A stretch of DNA of 64,000 nucleotides from JADJRG01 sp964474905 (lineage in GTDB: Bacteria; Myxococcota_A; Polyangia; Nannocystales; Nannocystaceae): assembly GCA_964474905.1 (NCBI GenBank), contig CAYYUP010000014.1, positions 38,159 to 102,158 of the forward strand. The letters are read 5' to 3'. Positions within the stretch are counted from its first letter, which is position 1. Every line of letters begins with the position of its first letter. The notes below the pieces were generated by a model. It ran no database searches and had not been told where the DNA came from. It saw only the letters and a program-made list of their open reading frames with translations. Positions 35,231 to 44,832 of this stretch are shown piece by piece. The translations under genes were made by a program, and so were the position numbers.

Positions 35231-36058
35231 ATGATGGCGCGATCCTTGGACCTGCCGATCGGTGTCTTCGACTCCGGTGTCGGCGGTCTTACGGTGTTGC
35301 GGGCGCTTCGCGAGCGTCTGCCTGGCGAGTCGTTTCTCTACCTTGGCGATACCGCGCGTCTGCCCTACGGGACCAAGAGCCCCGGCACGGTGCGTCGATA
35401 CGCCGAGCAGGCGGCGGGCATGTTGATCGAGTGCGGTGTGCGGGCCCTGGTGATCGCCTGCAATACCGCTTCGTCGGCGGCGGTCGAGCATCTCCGCCGG
35501 CGTTTTGCGCCGGTCCCGGTTTTTGGGGTGATAGGCCCCGGAGCTGCGGCTGCGGTCGCCGCCTCCAGGCACGGGCAGATCTTGGTCCTCGCCACGGAGG
35601 GCACGGTGCAGGGCGGTGCCTACGAGCGTGCCATCCGCGCCCGGAGATCCTCGGCGCTGGTGGTCTCGGTGCCCTGTCCCCTCTTTGTTGCGCTCGCAGA
35701 GGAGGGCTGGGTCGAGGGCGCGATCACCGAGGCGGTCGCCCGTCGATACCTATCGCCAATCCTCGACAAACACCCGGGAATTGACACCCTGGTCCTCGGG
35801 TGCACCCACTTTCCGGTGCTCTCTGGGGCAATACAAGCGGCTGCTGGAGCGGCTGTCAGGGTTGTTGATTCGGCTGCGACGACGGCGGCAGCGGTGGTCA
35901 AAGCCCTCGATCGTGCACCCGCTGAGGGTCACTTGGGGGTCCCCCATGGAGAGATCCGCTTCCTCGCCACGGATGCGCCGCAGCGTTTCTCTCGGGTGGG
36001 AAGTATCTTTCTTGGAGAGGTGATCGCTCCGGGCGCCGTCGAGTTGGTCGATCTTTAA
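35231..36058 (+). CDS. murI: Glutamate racemase
   Basis: A 275-residue enzyme making D-glutamate for peptidoglycan. Landmarks are IGVFDSGVGGLTVLRAL, YLGDTARLPYGTKS, the first catalytic Cys in IACNTASS, and the second in LVLGCTHFPVL. Two adjacent ATGs (35231, 35234) are possible starts. It follows the acyl-CoA dehydrogenase closely. The stop lies within the palindrome GATCTTT-AA-AAAGATC. Confidence 0.95.
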   Translation: MMARSLDLPIGVFDSGVGGLTVLRALRERLPGESFLYLGDTARLPYGTKSPGTVRRYAEQAAGMLIECGVRALVIACNTASSAAVEHLRRRFAPVPVFGVIGPGAAAAVAASRHGQILVLATEGTVQGGAYERAIRARRSSALVVSVPCPLFVALAEEGWVEGAITEAVARRYLSPILDKHPGIDTLVLGCTHFPVLSGAIQAAAGAAVRVVDSAATTAAAVVKALDRAPAEGHLGVPHGEIRFLATDAPQRFSRVGSIFLGEVIAPGAVELVDL

Positions 36059-36065
36059 AAAGATC

Positions 36066-36119
36066 ACCTGTGGCCCTGTGCTGCGGACCTGTGGCCTGTG
36101 CTGCCGGACACTCGCGAGT
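36066..36119. repeat. Tandem 21-base direct repeat and adjacent palindrome
   Basis: ACCTGTGGCCCTGTGCTGCGG (36066-36086, written here as ACCTGTGGCCC and TGTGCTGCGG) is followed at once by a near copy (36087-36107, two differences), then the perfect palindrome ACTCGCGAGT (36110-36119). They lie just after murI, at the start of the 291-base gap before the receptor gene. Nothing else could be assigned in that gap apart from AAGGAGCC near its right end, the receptor's ribosome site. Confidence 0.7.
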
Positions 36120-36349
36120 CCGGCAAACTGGGCGTGCTTTCCCTCTAGGGGCATTTTACGGCCACTCCGTGGTAGAGTTGGCCGGCGTATCGGTAGGGCT
36201 CAGGCGGCCCGAGTGCGGCCGACGCGGAGACGACGACTTTGGGAATTTTAGTTTTGCCTCTGCTCAGCACCGTACCGCCTGTGATATATCCCGTGGTCAC
36301 CGATGCACTCCCGGTTCCCGGGGTCTGACGTCGCAAGGAGCCCAAAACG

Positions 36350-39300
36350 GTGAACCGCAGCCGCTCACTCCTCAAGTATTCGCTTTCCTTGCCGCTGGCT
36401 ATCGCTCCGGCGCTAGTCGCAATGGCTGTCCCGAATGTCGCTCAAGCAGCGGCGGACGGAACAATCGCAGGCATGGTTACTGACCAAAAAACCCGCGAAA
36501 AGATCGAGGGTGCGGTCGTAGTGGTCCAGTGTGCTTGCCTTCAGGGCACGCGCGAGACCACGACCAACCCCGATGGTCTCTACACCTTCCGCAACTTGCC
36601 GCCGGGTGCCTACACGATCCAGGTCCTCTACGGCAAGGCTGACATCGCGAAGATCACCACGCTGCAGCGTGGCAAAAAGCTTCGCGCGAATTTCAGCATC
36701 GATCCGCAGAACACCTTCAAGCGTGAGATCGTCGTCGAGGCGGCGCCGGTTCGCTCCGACACGGCGGTCACGACCAAGATCGACATCGAGCAGACGCGCA
36801 AGATCCCCGTCGGTGGTTCGAGTCGAGACTTCACCTCCGTGGTCGACACCTCGCCGACGGTGGACAGAGACGCGGCCGGCCTCCGTATCGCGGGTACCAG
36901 CGGTGCCGAGTCCAAGTACGTCGTCGATGGTGCCAGCGTCACCAGTCCTGCTTTCGGTACGGTCGGTGCGACCATCGTCCAAGAGTTCATCGAGTCGGTC
37001 GAGGTCCTAGAGTCGGGCTACGACGCGGAGTACGGCGGCGCCTCCGGTGGCATCGTCAAGGCCCGTCGGGCCGGCGGCAGCAATAAGTTCCGCGGTCAGG
37101 CGCTCCTCCGTGTGACCCCGCGTCTTGCAGCGCCACGTCTGATCAGCGCGACCGATGAGTCGCTGCGGGTCTCGTCGATCCCCGACGTCGAAGCCGAGGC
37201 CGTGTTCTTCCTCAGCGGTCCGATCATCAAGGACAAGCTCTTCTTCGGGGTCGGTGTCAACCCGGCCTTCCTCAAGAGCACGATGATCCAATCCTTCTTC
37301 CACCGCGAGGATCTCGACGATTCCGGTGGGTACTCGGATTGTCCCTACAAAAACGGTGATTTCGACTGTGTCGAAGGCGGGAACTACATCGCCTCGACCA
37401 AGTTCGCCGAGCAGCGTTTTGGCACCAACAACATTCGTTTTGGCTACAGCGCTCGCATCGACTGGGTGATCAATCCAAAGCACCGTCTCATCCTCTCCGG
37501 TGGCGGCGGTCCATCCTTTCAAAAGCGATCGTTCCGCCTGCCCCAGGGCTCCGAGCCGAGTTCCTTCGGCACCAACCCCTCCGAAAGCCTCGGGGGTCAG
37601 TCGCGGATCGCTTCGGGCATCGTCAACGGCAAGTTCGGCACGTCGATGTCAAACGCAACCGTCGTCGGTGTTGTCTACGAGGGTCGAGTTCGCGACGACA
37701 AGCTCGAGATCGACGCCGGCGTCAACTTCTACCAGGACCGCAGGGTCGATGCCTGGCGCGTGGAAAATCCTGAGCTGATCAACATCACTCAGGTCCAAGA
37801 GTCGGACGCGCAGGGGCGCAACCTCTACGAGTTCCTCGACCGCGACAACGCGGTCCGTTTGGTCCCAGGGGTCGACGAAGCCTGCAACGGCGCCGACCTG
37901 CCCGGTCTCGCCTGTCCGACGAGGCGTTGGATCTCGGGTGGTGTCGGTAACTTCGATGACTCGAGCACTCGGCGTGTCGCCGGCAACTTCTCGCTGACTC
38001 ACTACTTCAACGCAGCCGGCGCCCATGTGCTCAAATACGGCACCCTGATCGAGCACGTCGAGCGTAAGATCACCTCGACCTACTCCGGTCAGAACTCGTC
38101 GAGCTTTTACAACAACTGTGAGCCGGGCGAGGAAGATGGCGGCGAGTATTGCTACAACCCGTCGACCGGCGAGTACCGGATCACCTCGAGCAACCGGGTC
38201 AACAACAACCGGATTGTGCTCGTAGACTCCGACAGTCCAAATAACCGCACTACGTTCGGGTACGGTCGGGTTCGGATCGAACAGGGCGATCTGCGGGCGA
38301 TTGCGACGCCGCTCGGTGCCGGTATCCGGGCACAAAACTACAACTCCAAGCTCAGCACCCAGAACTACGCCCTGTTCCTTCAGGACAAATGGGCGCCGCT
38401 CTCCAATCTCTATATCAACGCCGGCGTGCGTTGGGAGATGCAGGACATGCGGGACCTCTCGGGACAGCGCCAGATCTTCCTCTGGGATAACATCGCACCC
38501 CGCGTCGGCATGGTCTACGACTGGACGGACGAGGGCAAAAGCCGCCTTTACGCGAGCTACGGATGGTTCTACCAGCAGTTGCCGCTGCAGCTCAACAGCC
38601 GGGTCTTCGGCGGGCTCGTGACCGTTTCGCGCAGCTACCGATCCTCGGATTGCGAAGGCACCGTCAATGTGGACGGCTCGCCGCAGCCAAAGAGCGTCGA
38701 AGGCAACCCGACAGAGTACTGTCTCGACTTCAATGGCTCGACTTCGGGTCTGACCACTGGCTCGGTGGTACCCCGCCTGCGCGGCCACTACCGCGAGCAG
38801 TTCCAGCTCGGCTACGAGCAGGAGGTCATCGAGGACCTGGTCCTGGGTGTCCAGTGGCTGCACAGCAACCTCGGGCGAGCGGTCGAGGATATCTCGACCA
38901 ACGGTGGTCTCGACTTCATCATCGCCAACCCCGGCGAGGGTGTTTCACAGGCCGATCTCATGCGTCAGCAGTCGACTTGTGACGAGATCGAGGCGGATTT
39001 CAACGACGCTGCGCCCGACGACGATCAGCGTCAGGTCTATGCCCGCGAGCTCAACCGCTGCCGATTCCTCACCGACGCCTTCGGCAAGATCGACACGCTC
39101 TTCTCGAAGCCGATCAACAACTACGACGCCTGGACCTTCCGCTTGCAAAAGCGTTTTGCGAAGAACTGGGTCGTGACCGCGAACTACACCTACAGCCGCC
39201 TCATCGGTAACTACGACGGCTTTGTCGATCGCAATACCGGTGCGATCAACATCGGTGCCAGCACCCAGTTCGATACTCCGGATCTGGTGCGCAACAACTA

Positions 39301-39823
39301 CGGCCCGCTCTTCCAAAACAGGCCGCACACGGTGAAGATCGACGGATTTTACTCCTTCGACCTCAAAGAGGCCGGTCGGTTGACCCTCGGGAGCAGCTTC
39401 CGCTTCCGTTCGGGAACTCCGGTCAGCGTCCGGGCGGATACGGCTCGCTACCGAGGCGCCTACCTGATCCAGGTCCTGCCTCGCGGCGCTGGCGGCAGCG
39501 TCGATCCCCTCTACAGCTGGAACGCGAACCTTGGCTACGCCTATCCGCTCAAGGGGGACCTCGAGTTGGAGTTCACCGCTCGGGTCTTCAACCTCACGAA
39601 CGCTGGCGCGACCCTCCGCGTCGACGAGGTGTACTCGCTCTCCAATGCTCGGCCGGTGGCGGGCGGCGATCTCAGCGATCTCAAGCACGTGAAGATCCAA
39701 AACCCGGGCGCGCCGACCAACTTCTTCGACCGTACGATCCTGCAGAAGCAGGGTAACTACGGGGTCGCCACACGCTTCCAGCAGCCAGTCAGTGGCCAGT
39801 TCGAGCTTCGCCTCCGCTTCTAG
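36350..39823 (+). CDS. TonB-dependent receptor, Oar-like
   Basis: An 1157-residue outer-membrane protein from a GTG with AAGGAGCC upstream. It has a signal peptide (1-34), a carboxypeptidase-regulatory-like domain (about 35-125, GTIAGMVTDQKTREKIEGA and GLYTFRNLPPGAYTIQV), a plug (about 130-240, including KYVVDGASVTSP and GYDAEYGGASGGIVK), and a long beta-barrel ending in the C-terminal Phe (FELRLRF) expected of outer-membrane proteins. This order is that of Oar/SusC-like receptors common in myxobacteria. The ligand is unknown. No TonB, ExbB or SusD partner is adjacent. Confidence 0.92.
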   Translation: MNRSRSLLKYSLSLPLAIAPALVAMAVPNVAQAAADGTIAGMVTDQKTREKIEGAVVVVQCACLQGTRETTTNPDGLYTFRNLPPGAYTIQVLYGKADIAKITTLQRGKKLRANFSIDPQNTFKREIVVEAAPVRSDTAVTTKIDIEQTRKIPVGGSSRDFTSVVDTSPTVDRDAAGLRIAGTSGAESKYVVDGASVTSPAFGTVGATIVQEFIESVEVLESGYDAEYGGASGGIVKARRAGGSNKFRGQALLRVTPRLAAPRLISATDESLRVSSIPDVEAEAVFFLSGPIIKDKLFFGVGVNPAFLKSTMIQSFFHREDLDDSGGYSDCPYKNGDFDCVEGGNYIASTKFAEQRFGTNNIRFGYSARIDWVINPKHRLILSGGGGPSFQKRSFRLPQGSEPSSFGTNPSESLGGQSRIASGIVNGKFGTSMSNATVVGVVYEGRVRDDKLEIDAGVNFYQDRRVDAWRVENPELINITQVQESDAQGRNLYEFLDRDNAVRLVPGVDEACNGADLPGLACPTRRWISGGVGNFDDSSTRRVAGNFSLTHYFNAAGAHVLKYGTLIEHVERKITSTYSGQNSSSFYNNCEPGEEDGGEYCYNPSTGEYRITSSNRVNNNRIVLVDSDSPNNRTTFGYGRVRIEQGDLRAIATPLGAGIRAQNYNSKLSTQNYALFLQDKWAPLSNLYINAGVRWEMQDMRDLSGQRQIFLWDNIAPRVGMVYDWTDEGKSRLYASYGWFYQQLPLQLNSRVFGGLVTVSRSYRSSDCEGTVNVDGSPQPKSVEGNPTEYCLDFNGSTSGLTTGSVVPRLRGHYREQFQLGYEQEVIEDLVLGVQWLHSNLGRAVEDISTNGGLDFIIANPGEGVSQADLMRQQSTCDEIEADFNDAAPDDDQRQVYARELNRCRFLTDAFGKIDTLFSKPINNYDAWTFRLQKRFAKNWVVTANYTYSRLIGNYDGFVDRNTGAINIGASTQFDTPDLVRNNYGPLFQNRPHTVKIDGFYSFDLKEAGRLTLGSSFRFRSGTPVSVRADTARYRGAYLIQVLPRGAGGSVDPLYSWNANLGYAYPLKGDLELEFTARVFNLTNAGATLRVDEVYSLSNARPVAGGDLSDLKHVKIQNPGAPTNFFDRTILQKQGNYGVATRFQQPVSGQFELRLRF

Positions 39824-39856
39824 AGCCGACCAAGAGGCCATCACGATGCGAACGTA

Positions 39857-39874
39857 GGGGTCCTTCGGGGCCCC
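39857..39874 (+). terminator. UUCG-capped hairpin after the receptor gene
   Basis: GGGGTCC, TTCG, GGGCCCC form a seven-pair stem with one G-T pair and a stable cUUCGg tetraloop, 34 bases after the receptor stop. There is no clear T run, so it may be a weak terminator or a 3' stabilising hairpin. Confidence 0.5.
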
Positions 39875-39965
39875 TTCGTAGTGGTTGCAGAAGGTTTGTT
39901 TTGTAGGAGTTGGAGCCGGTGCGCGTCTTTGCACAGGCCGCGACCTGTGGTGTAGTGCGGGAGCT

Positions 39966-41165
39966 TTGTCTACGCGCATTTGGATCACCTCTGTCCTTCT
40001 CTCCACGCTCGCGGTCGGCTGCGGAGATGACGACGTCGGTATCACGGCTTCGGGCTCCTCCGGCGATGCCTCGACGGGGGATAGTTCGTCGACAAGTACG
40101 AGCAGCGGCAGCGAGGGCGATTCGCTGAGCGTGACGAGCATGGACAGCAGCGGAGGGCATACGGAGGCCAGTACGAGCACTGGGGACCCGACGACAACAG
40201 GCTCGACCGGTGATACCGACGATACCAGCGGGACTGAGCTTGTCTTCTGCGGTCAGGAGCCGCCGCCGGGTGCACAGGAGGCCCCGCCGGTGCCGAGGTT
40301 CGGCGGCATCTGTCCGACGATTGAGCTTGGTTTCCTCGAGGGCGAGGAGGTGGCACCCAACGAGATCGCGACTGCCGGTGGGCCCCGGCGTTTTGCTGTC
40401 GTCGCACCCGAGGAGATCGGCGAGGGCGAGCAGCTCCCGGTGATCTTTATGTGGCATTGGCTCGGCGGCACGGCCTTTGATTTTTACCAGCGCAGCGAGG
40501 TCGAGAGCGCGGTCGAAGAGCTCCGCTTCATCGCCGTGATCCCAGAGTCCAAGGACGATGTGCTGTTTAAATGGCCCTTCACCTCGCTCGACAGTCAGGC
40601 GCGGCTAGAGGAGGAGTTTGCCTTCTTTGACGACATGCTCGGTTGTGTCGATGAACTCTTCCCGATCGACGTCAACTGCGTTTCGAGCACAGGCGTCTCT
40701 GCGGGGGCGCTATTTACCGGCCAACTCGCGGGCGGGCGTGGCCAGCATCTGTCGGCGATCATGTCGCTCTCCGGCGGTGTTGGTGGTGTTGTGAAGCCGT
40801 GGAAAACATCAGAGCACACGATGCCGGCGATGGTGCTTTGGGGCGGACCTGATGATTTTTGTGTCGCGGTAGATTTTGATCAGGCCTCGCAGGCGCTGGA
40901 GGAGGGGCTGGTTAAGGACGGTCATTTCGTTCTCGAGTGCGTGCATAACTGCCAGCATTCGACACCGCCCTTTGATGTGCCGATGGAACTCCCAACATTT
41001 GCGCCGCTGTGGATGTTTGCCCTTGATCACCCCTATTGGCTAGAGGACGGGACTTCGCCCTACGCCACTGCGGGCGCTCTGCCCTCTGGGTACCCCGAGT
41101 GGTGTGCGATCGGTGCTGGCAACTCTGAGATCCGCGTGGGTGAGTGCGGTCCGAACGAGTGTTGA
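39966..41165 (+). CDS. Lipoprotein esterase of the PHB-depolymerase/LpqC type
   Basis: About 399 residues from a TTG at 39966 with GGGAG upstream; this gives a proper lipoprotein signal (STLAVGC). The frame is open 27 codons earlier. A linker of about 70 residues rich in Ser, Thr, Gly and Asp follows, then an alpha/beta hydrolase-like domain: VIFMWHWLGG near the oxyanion site, nucleophile Ser in TGVSAGALFTG, an Asp in WGGPDDFC, and a His in CVHNCQHSTPP. It should be anchored at the cell surface. The substrate is unknown. The linker style is common in Nannocystaceae lipoproteins, which supports the taxonomic guess. Confidence 0.78.
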   Translation: MSTRIWITSVLLSTLAVGCGDDDVGITASGSSGDASTGDSSSTSTSSGSEGDSLSVTSMDSSGGHTEASTSTGDPTTTGSTGDTDDTSGTELVFCGQEPPPGAQEAPPVPRFGGICPTIELGFLEGEEVAPNEIATAGGPRRFAVVAPEEIGEGEQLPVIFMWHWLGGTAFDFYQRSEVESAVEELRFIAVIPESKDDVLFKWPFTSLDSQARLEEEFAFFDDMLGCVDELFPIDVNCVSSTGVSAGALFTGQLAGGRGQHLSAIMSLSGGVGGVVKPWKTSEHTMPAMVLWGGPDDFCVAVDFDQASQALEEGLVKDGHFVLECVHNCQHSTPPFDVPMELPTFAPLWMFALDHPYWLEDGTSPYATAGALPSGYPEWCAIGAGNSEIRVGECGPNEC

Positions 41166-41178
41166 TAGGGCGCAGGGA

Positions 41179-42531
41179 TCAGGTGCGAGCCCGCAGAGCC
41201 CGGCGGAGGATCCACGGCTGGAGGAGTGCGCTCGTCGGTCGGATCATGTGGAGGACCTCCATCAAGCGCAGGTGAAGCTTCGGGTCATGGGTCGCGGCGG
41301 ACATCACTCGATCGACGACACCGTGGAGGAGGCGGAGGCCCGGAGGTGCTCGGCCAGTAGTCTCTGGCCACCGCAAATCGTCGCCGGTGGCGGTCGTAAA
41401 GGGGCTCTTGAGCGCGGCCTTGAGGCGGCGCTGGAAGAGCTTTGGCAGGCGCTTCGCAGAGGGACCCTCGGCGAGCAGTGAGTCTAGGATCGATGTGGAA
41501 ATCGAGGCGAGGGTCATGCCCTGGCCGTAGACGGGGTTGAGGGTGCAGCAGGCGTCGCCCAGGATGATGAATCCGGCGGGCCAGCGACGCAGCTTGTCGA
41601 AGTGACGGAGGCGATTTTCGGTTCGTCGGTAGCCGTGGATTTTGCTGAGCGGCTCGGCTTTCTTGAGCTGCTCGTAGATCGCCGGCTTTGCCAGGTCGCG
41701 GGCAAACTCGAGGAAACCCGCCTCGTCGGTCGGCGGAAAGCAGCCGTTGTAACCCACGAGCGTGACGACCCAACGATCGTCCTCGATCTCGTAGATGACC
41801 CCGCTTTGCGGTGATGCTGGGGCGCGGTTCATCACGTAGAGGATCTTCCAGTCGACATCTGGACGTCGGCGATAGATCCGGCTGGCGTAGCCGAGTCGGG
41901 CGTCGATCACTGTCTCCTTGGCGGTCCCGCAGCCGAGCTCTGTGAGCCACGTTGACGACTTGGAGCTGCGGCCGCTGGTATCGACGACGAGGTCTGCCCG
42001 CAGATCCTCCTCGCGGAGTTGAGTTGCGTCGTTCTGTCGATGCGCGTGGGCGACGACGCCGTGTACGGTTGCTTGACCACCGCTCGCGCTGCTCTGAAGG
42101 CCGGTGACCTCGTAACCGGAGAGGAGGCGGACCTGGGGGGTTTTCGCGAGAAGCTCAGCGCGCACGGCGTGCTCGAGCAGAGCTCGGCTGCAGAGCCGCG
42201 AGTGCAGAGGTGACGGGACCCGCGGGGCGCGACCGAAGGGGGTCTCCCAGATCACATCGCCGATCCAGTCGACCGGCTTGGCGCCCGCGGCCAGGAGGCG
42301 CGCGTCGAGGCCGGGGAAAAGGTCGTCGAGGAGGCGCCATCCCCGGGTCAGGAGTACGTGCACGTGGTGGCCCTGGGGCACACCGGGGCGGACAGTGGCC
42401 TCTGTGGGGGTGGGGTCGCGGTCGATGATCGTGACTCGCGAGTAGTGGCGGGCGAGCACCGCCGCGCAGGAGAGGCCGGCCATACCGCCGCCAATGATGA
42501 TCGCGTGCTCTTGTCCACGGTTTTGGCGCAT
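41179..42531 (-). CDS. FAD-dependent oxidoreductase, monooxygenase/geranylgeranyl-reductase type
   Basis: About 450 residues from ATG 42531; an upstream start at 42570 would add 13 residues. The FAD-binding dinucleotide fold is IIIGGGMAGLSCAAVL with Asp ending strand 2 (TIIDRDP). The second FAD motif GDACCTLNPVYGQGMTLAS is near residue 300. RPGVPQGHHVHVLLTRG is typical of a subgroup that oxidises or reduces polyketide, carotenoid or aromatic substrates. The specific reaction is unknown. It is convergent with the esterase lipoprotein, whose stop is 13 bases away. Confidence 0.85.
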   Translation of the reverse strand: MRQNRGQEHAIIIGGGMAGLSCAAVLARHYSRVTIIDRDPTPTEATVRPGVPQGHHVHVLLTRGWRLLDDLFPGLDARLLAAGAKPVDWIGDVIWETPFGRAPRVPSPLHSRLCSRALLEHAVRAELLAKTPQVRLLSGYEVTGLQSSASGGQATVHGVVAHAHRQNDATQLREEDLRADLVVDTSGRSSKSSTWLTELGCGTAKETVIDARLGYASRIYRRRPDVDWKILYVMNRAPASPQSGVIYEIEDDRWVVTLVGYNGCFPPTDEAGFLEFARDLAKPAIYEQLKKAEPLSKIHGYRRTENRLRHFDKLRRWPAGFIILGDACCTLNPVYGQGMTLASISTSILDSLLAEGPSAKRLPKLFQRRLKAALKSPFTTATGDDLRWPETTGRAPPGLRLLHGVVDRVMSAATHDPKLHLRLMEVLHMIRPTSALLQPWILRRALRART

Positions 42532-42683
42532 ATGAAAAGCTTGCGGGAGCAGGCTCTGCGGAGTCAGCACCCAAACGCGGTCGTGGACGCGGGAAACATC
42601 ACTTTTTTACGGCTGTCGCGGGTTGGAGCGGCGAGTGGGGTGCTTCCTGCTATGCTTCCGACAGTCTACGCGGGGATCGGTCC

Positions 42684-43262
42684 ATGTCGTACCTTCGAAT
42701 TGTCGCATCCATAGCTCTGGTATCTTCTGCATTTGTGTTCGGCTGTCGGCCCTCCGAGGTCACCCCGGATCCAAACGCATCGCACCCGCTTCGAGCCTCT
42801 GCCGAGGTCTATACCCTCGTCAATCTGCATCCCGACGACGAAGAACTCTCGTCGGTGAACTACCTCGACGGGGATGAGCTGCTCCCGCTCTGTACGCCGA
42901 TCCGCGTCACGTTTCTCAACACCGAGGGACTCACCTTCACCGCGCTCAACACCGGTAAAGAGTACGAGTACGAGTTCCACGACTCACTCAAAGAGAGCCC
43001 GGCGGAGCACGTCGCCAAGTTCTTTGGGACCTCCTGCAACGCCGCTGTTGTCTCGAGCTTTGGCTCGGTCGATCAGCAGGGCATCCGCGAGGGCAAGGTG
43101 CTCGAGGGCATGTCCAAGCAGGCGGTGATCCTCGCGGTCGGCTATCCCCCAGAGCATCAGACCCCGAGTCTCGACGCCGACACGTGGCGCTATTGGGAGG
43201 GCACGTTCGACACTGTCGAGGTGATCTTCAAGGGCGGGCGCGTAGCAGAGATCGACGACTAG
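42684..43262 (+). CDS. Lipoprotein with C-terminal SmpA/OmlA-like domain
   Basis: A 192-residue lipoprotein (AFVFGC, Cys21). The N-terminal half (ELLPLCTPIRVTFLNTEGLT) is not recognised. The C-terminal 65 residues (GKVLEGMSKQAVILAVGYPP, then WRYWEGTFDTVEVIFKGGRV) follow the pattern of SmpA/OmlA/BamE-type domains: a helix with GMSKxxVxxAxGxP and a strand pair ending in F-KGG-V. It is likely an envelope protein. It starts 153 bases from the divergent oxidoreductase. Confidence 0.75.
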   Translation: MSYLRIVASIALVSSAFVFGCRPSEVTPDPNASHPLRASAEVYTLVNLHPDDEELSSVNYLDGDELLPLCTPIRVTFLNTEGLTFTALNTGKEYEYEFHDSLKESPAEHVAKFFGTSCNAAVVSSFGSVDQQGIREGKVLEGMSKQAVILAVGYPPEHQTPSLDADTWRYWEGTFDTVEVIFKGGRVAEIDD

Positions 43263-43375
43263 AGGGGCCCAGAGGCAGGGCAGTACGGTTTTCCGGACTC
43301 GAGGCTCGTGACGGGGTAGGCGACTCGTGAGGCCTTGTTGGCGGGGCGCTTTGGCTGGCCGCCGAGTTCTCTTGG

Positions 43376-43837
43376 TTAGCGGATGACGAGGCGTCGGAGA
43401 TCGCGTACTGACAGCGCTCGATCGGATGTCAGGAGGCGGAGCGGGCCCTTGTGATCGGGTAGCTCGTCGCCGTCGATCGCGAAGACGATCAAGGTGTCGG
43501 GCGAACGAGCTGTCGCCGGATCGAGTTCGGCACGATAGCCATCGGCGCCGATGGCCTCGATTGCGGTGATGCTTGAGGTCTCGATCTTGAGATCGTCGAG
43601 AAGAGCGGAGAGTGGAACGCCCTCTTGGGTGTGCCCCTGCTCGCTCACGGTCACAGCCTCGAGGTCGCGGAGGTGGTCGAGGGTGGTCTCGGCGAGGCGC
43701 TCGTTGCCGCGGACGATCTCTAGGTGCTCCGCATCGATCCTGTCGACCGTCTTGAGACTAGGAGCGCCACAGGCAGGCAGGGCGGGGCTCAGGAGGAGAG
43801 CAGAGGCGACGGCGAGGCGAGGGAGGAGCGGGCTCAC
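43376..43837 (-). CDS. Lipoprotein with small oxidoreductase-molybdopterin-like fold
   Basis: A 153-residue protein with a lipoprotein-like signal (LSPALPAC, Cys23). The mature part has GVPLSALLDDLKI, AIGADGYRAELD, DTLIVFAIDGDELPDHKGPL and a C-terminal RDLRRLVIR. This sequence of elements resembles the short sulfite-oxidase-fold domain, in which the substrate pocket and cofactor Cys are missing. No cofactor-binding Cys is visible beyond the lipobox. Function is unknown. Confidence 0.62.
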   Translation of the reverse strand: MSPLLPRLAVASALLLSPALPACGAPSLKTVDRIDAEHLEIVRGNERLAETTLDHLRDLEAVTVSEQGHTQEGVPLSALLDDLKIETSSITAIEAIGADGYRAELDPATARSPDTLIVFAIDGDELPDHKGPLRLLTSDRALSVRDLRRLVIR

Positions 43838-43960
43838 CCGTCGGAACCTAGCAGCCTGTGATGGAGGCCGTCACCTCGCATCGTGCTCGCGAGTCTTGGC
43901 GTTGTGTCGCCCCGTGACGGCGAGTGCAGCCTTGAAGCGGGCAGAGGGCCCAGAGGGAGC

Positions 43961-44305
43961 CTAATACTCGCGGACGAGGCCTGTGCAGTCAGCCGTGACC
44001 TTGAGCTTTTGCTTGCCTTGGATCGGCTGGTAGAGAGCGATCGCCTGTTCGCTGGGGTCTAAGAGCCAGACTGCTTCGTTTGTGCCAGCGAAGGAGTCGC
44101 GGCTCAGCTTGAAGAGGAGGACCTTGTGGCCTGCGCTCTGGGAGGTGCCGACGTGCAGGGTGACATCGTCGGTGCAGGCGTTGAAGATCGAGACGTGAAA
44201 CTCGTTGACCGTTGTCGGCTCGGGGGTGAGGGACTCGCCTGGGCTCTTGGAGTCGCAGGCGAGGGTGGCGGTTAGCATTAGCCAGACTGCGATCTTTTGC
44301 GTCAT
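43961..44305 (-). CDS. Small lipoprotein, unknown function
   Basis: About 114 residues from ATG 44305, giving a compact lipoprotein signal (LMLTATLAC). An upstream ATG at 44338 overlaps the stop of the preceding gene as TAATG, and could be used for coupled translation. The mature part is one small beta-rich domain (VSIFNACTDDVTLHVG, QGKQKLKVTADCTG) with two cysteines that could pair. No family is recognised. Confidence 0.65.
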   Translation of the reverse strand: MTQKIAVWLMLTATLACDSKSPGESLTPEPTTVNEFHVSIFNACTDDVTLHVGTSQSAGHKVLLFKLSRDSFAGTNEAVWLLDPSEQAIALYQPIQGKQKLKVTADCTGLVREY

Positions 44306-44337
44306 CGCGGTGATCGTAGCAGGCCGCAGGATCGACA

Positions 44338-44832
44338 TTAGCCGTGCACGATCTCGGCGATACGATCGATCGCGTCGGCGTAGGCGAAGAGGGCAGCGTC
44401 GGCAGCGAGCGAGGGGTTGAACTGGTTGACGTCGAGGCTCAGGGTCTCGCTGGGCAGGCCTGCGACCTTGCGGAATCCAGAGCAGGGCGCCAGCTCGGGC
44501 GAGCGCAGCTCAAAGACGTCGCCGCGGGAGACGTAGTAGGTCGCGTCGGCGCTGGCGTAGAAACCGTCCTCGGGGATGATGACCGGGGTGGTGTTTGACA
44601 CGACCAGGGCGGCGAGCTCGCTCAACGTGGCGTCGGCGAGAGAGACCGCGCCGGCTGCGTTGGCGCGGGCCAAAACGCGGCCGCTGGGATCACAGAGCAC
44701 AGCAGAGGAGCGCTCACGCACCGCTCGACTCTGGAGATTGCGAAGGAAGAGGGCCTGATCGACACAGGACCGCTCGTACTTGGCAAAGTCGCCGATTGCT
44801 AATTGAACCTGGGTGGCGCCACTCGAAAGCAT
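44338..44832 (-). CDS. Small protein, possibly roadblock-like, unknown function
   Basis: A 164-residue protein without signal peptide or membrane span. The segment SSAVLCDPSGRVLARANAAG followed by LADATLSELAALVV has the strand-turn-strand-helix pattern seen in roadblock/LC7 proteins, but the match is faint. It is translationally coupled (TAATG) to the lipoprotein gene downstream if that one begins at 44338. Start choice is the first ATG of the frame. Confidence 0.5.
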   Translation of the reverse strand: MLSSGATQVQLAIGDFAKYERSCVDQALFLRNLQSRAVRERSSAVLCDPSGRVLARANAAGAVSLADATLSELAALVVSNTTPVIIPEDGFYASADATYYVSRGDVFELRSPELAPCSGFRKVAGLPSETLSLDVNQFNPSLAADAALFAYADAIDRIAEIVHG

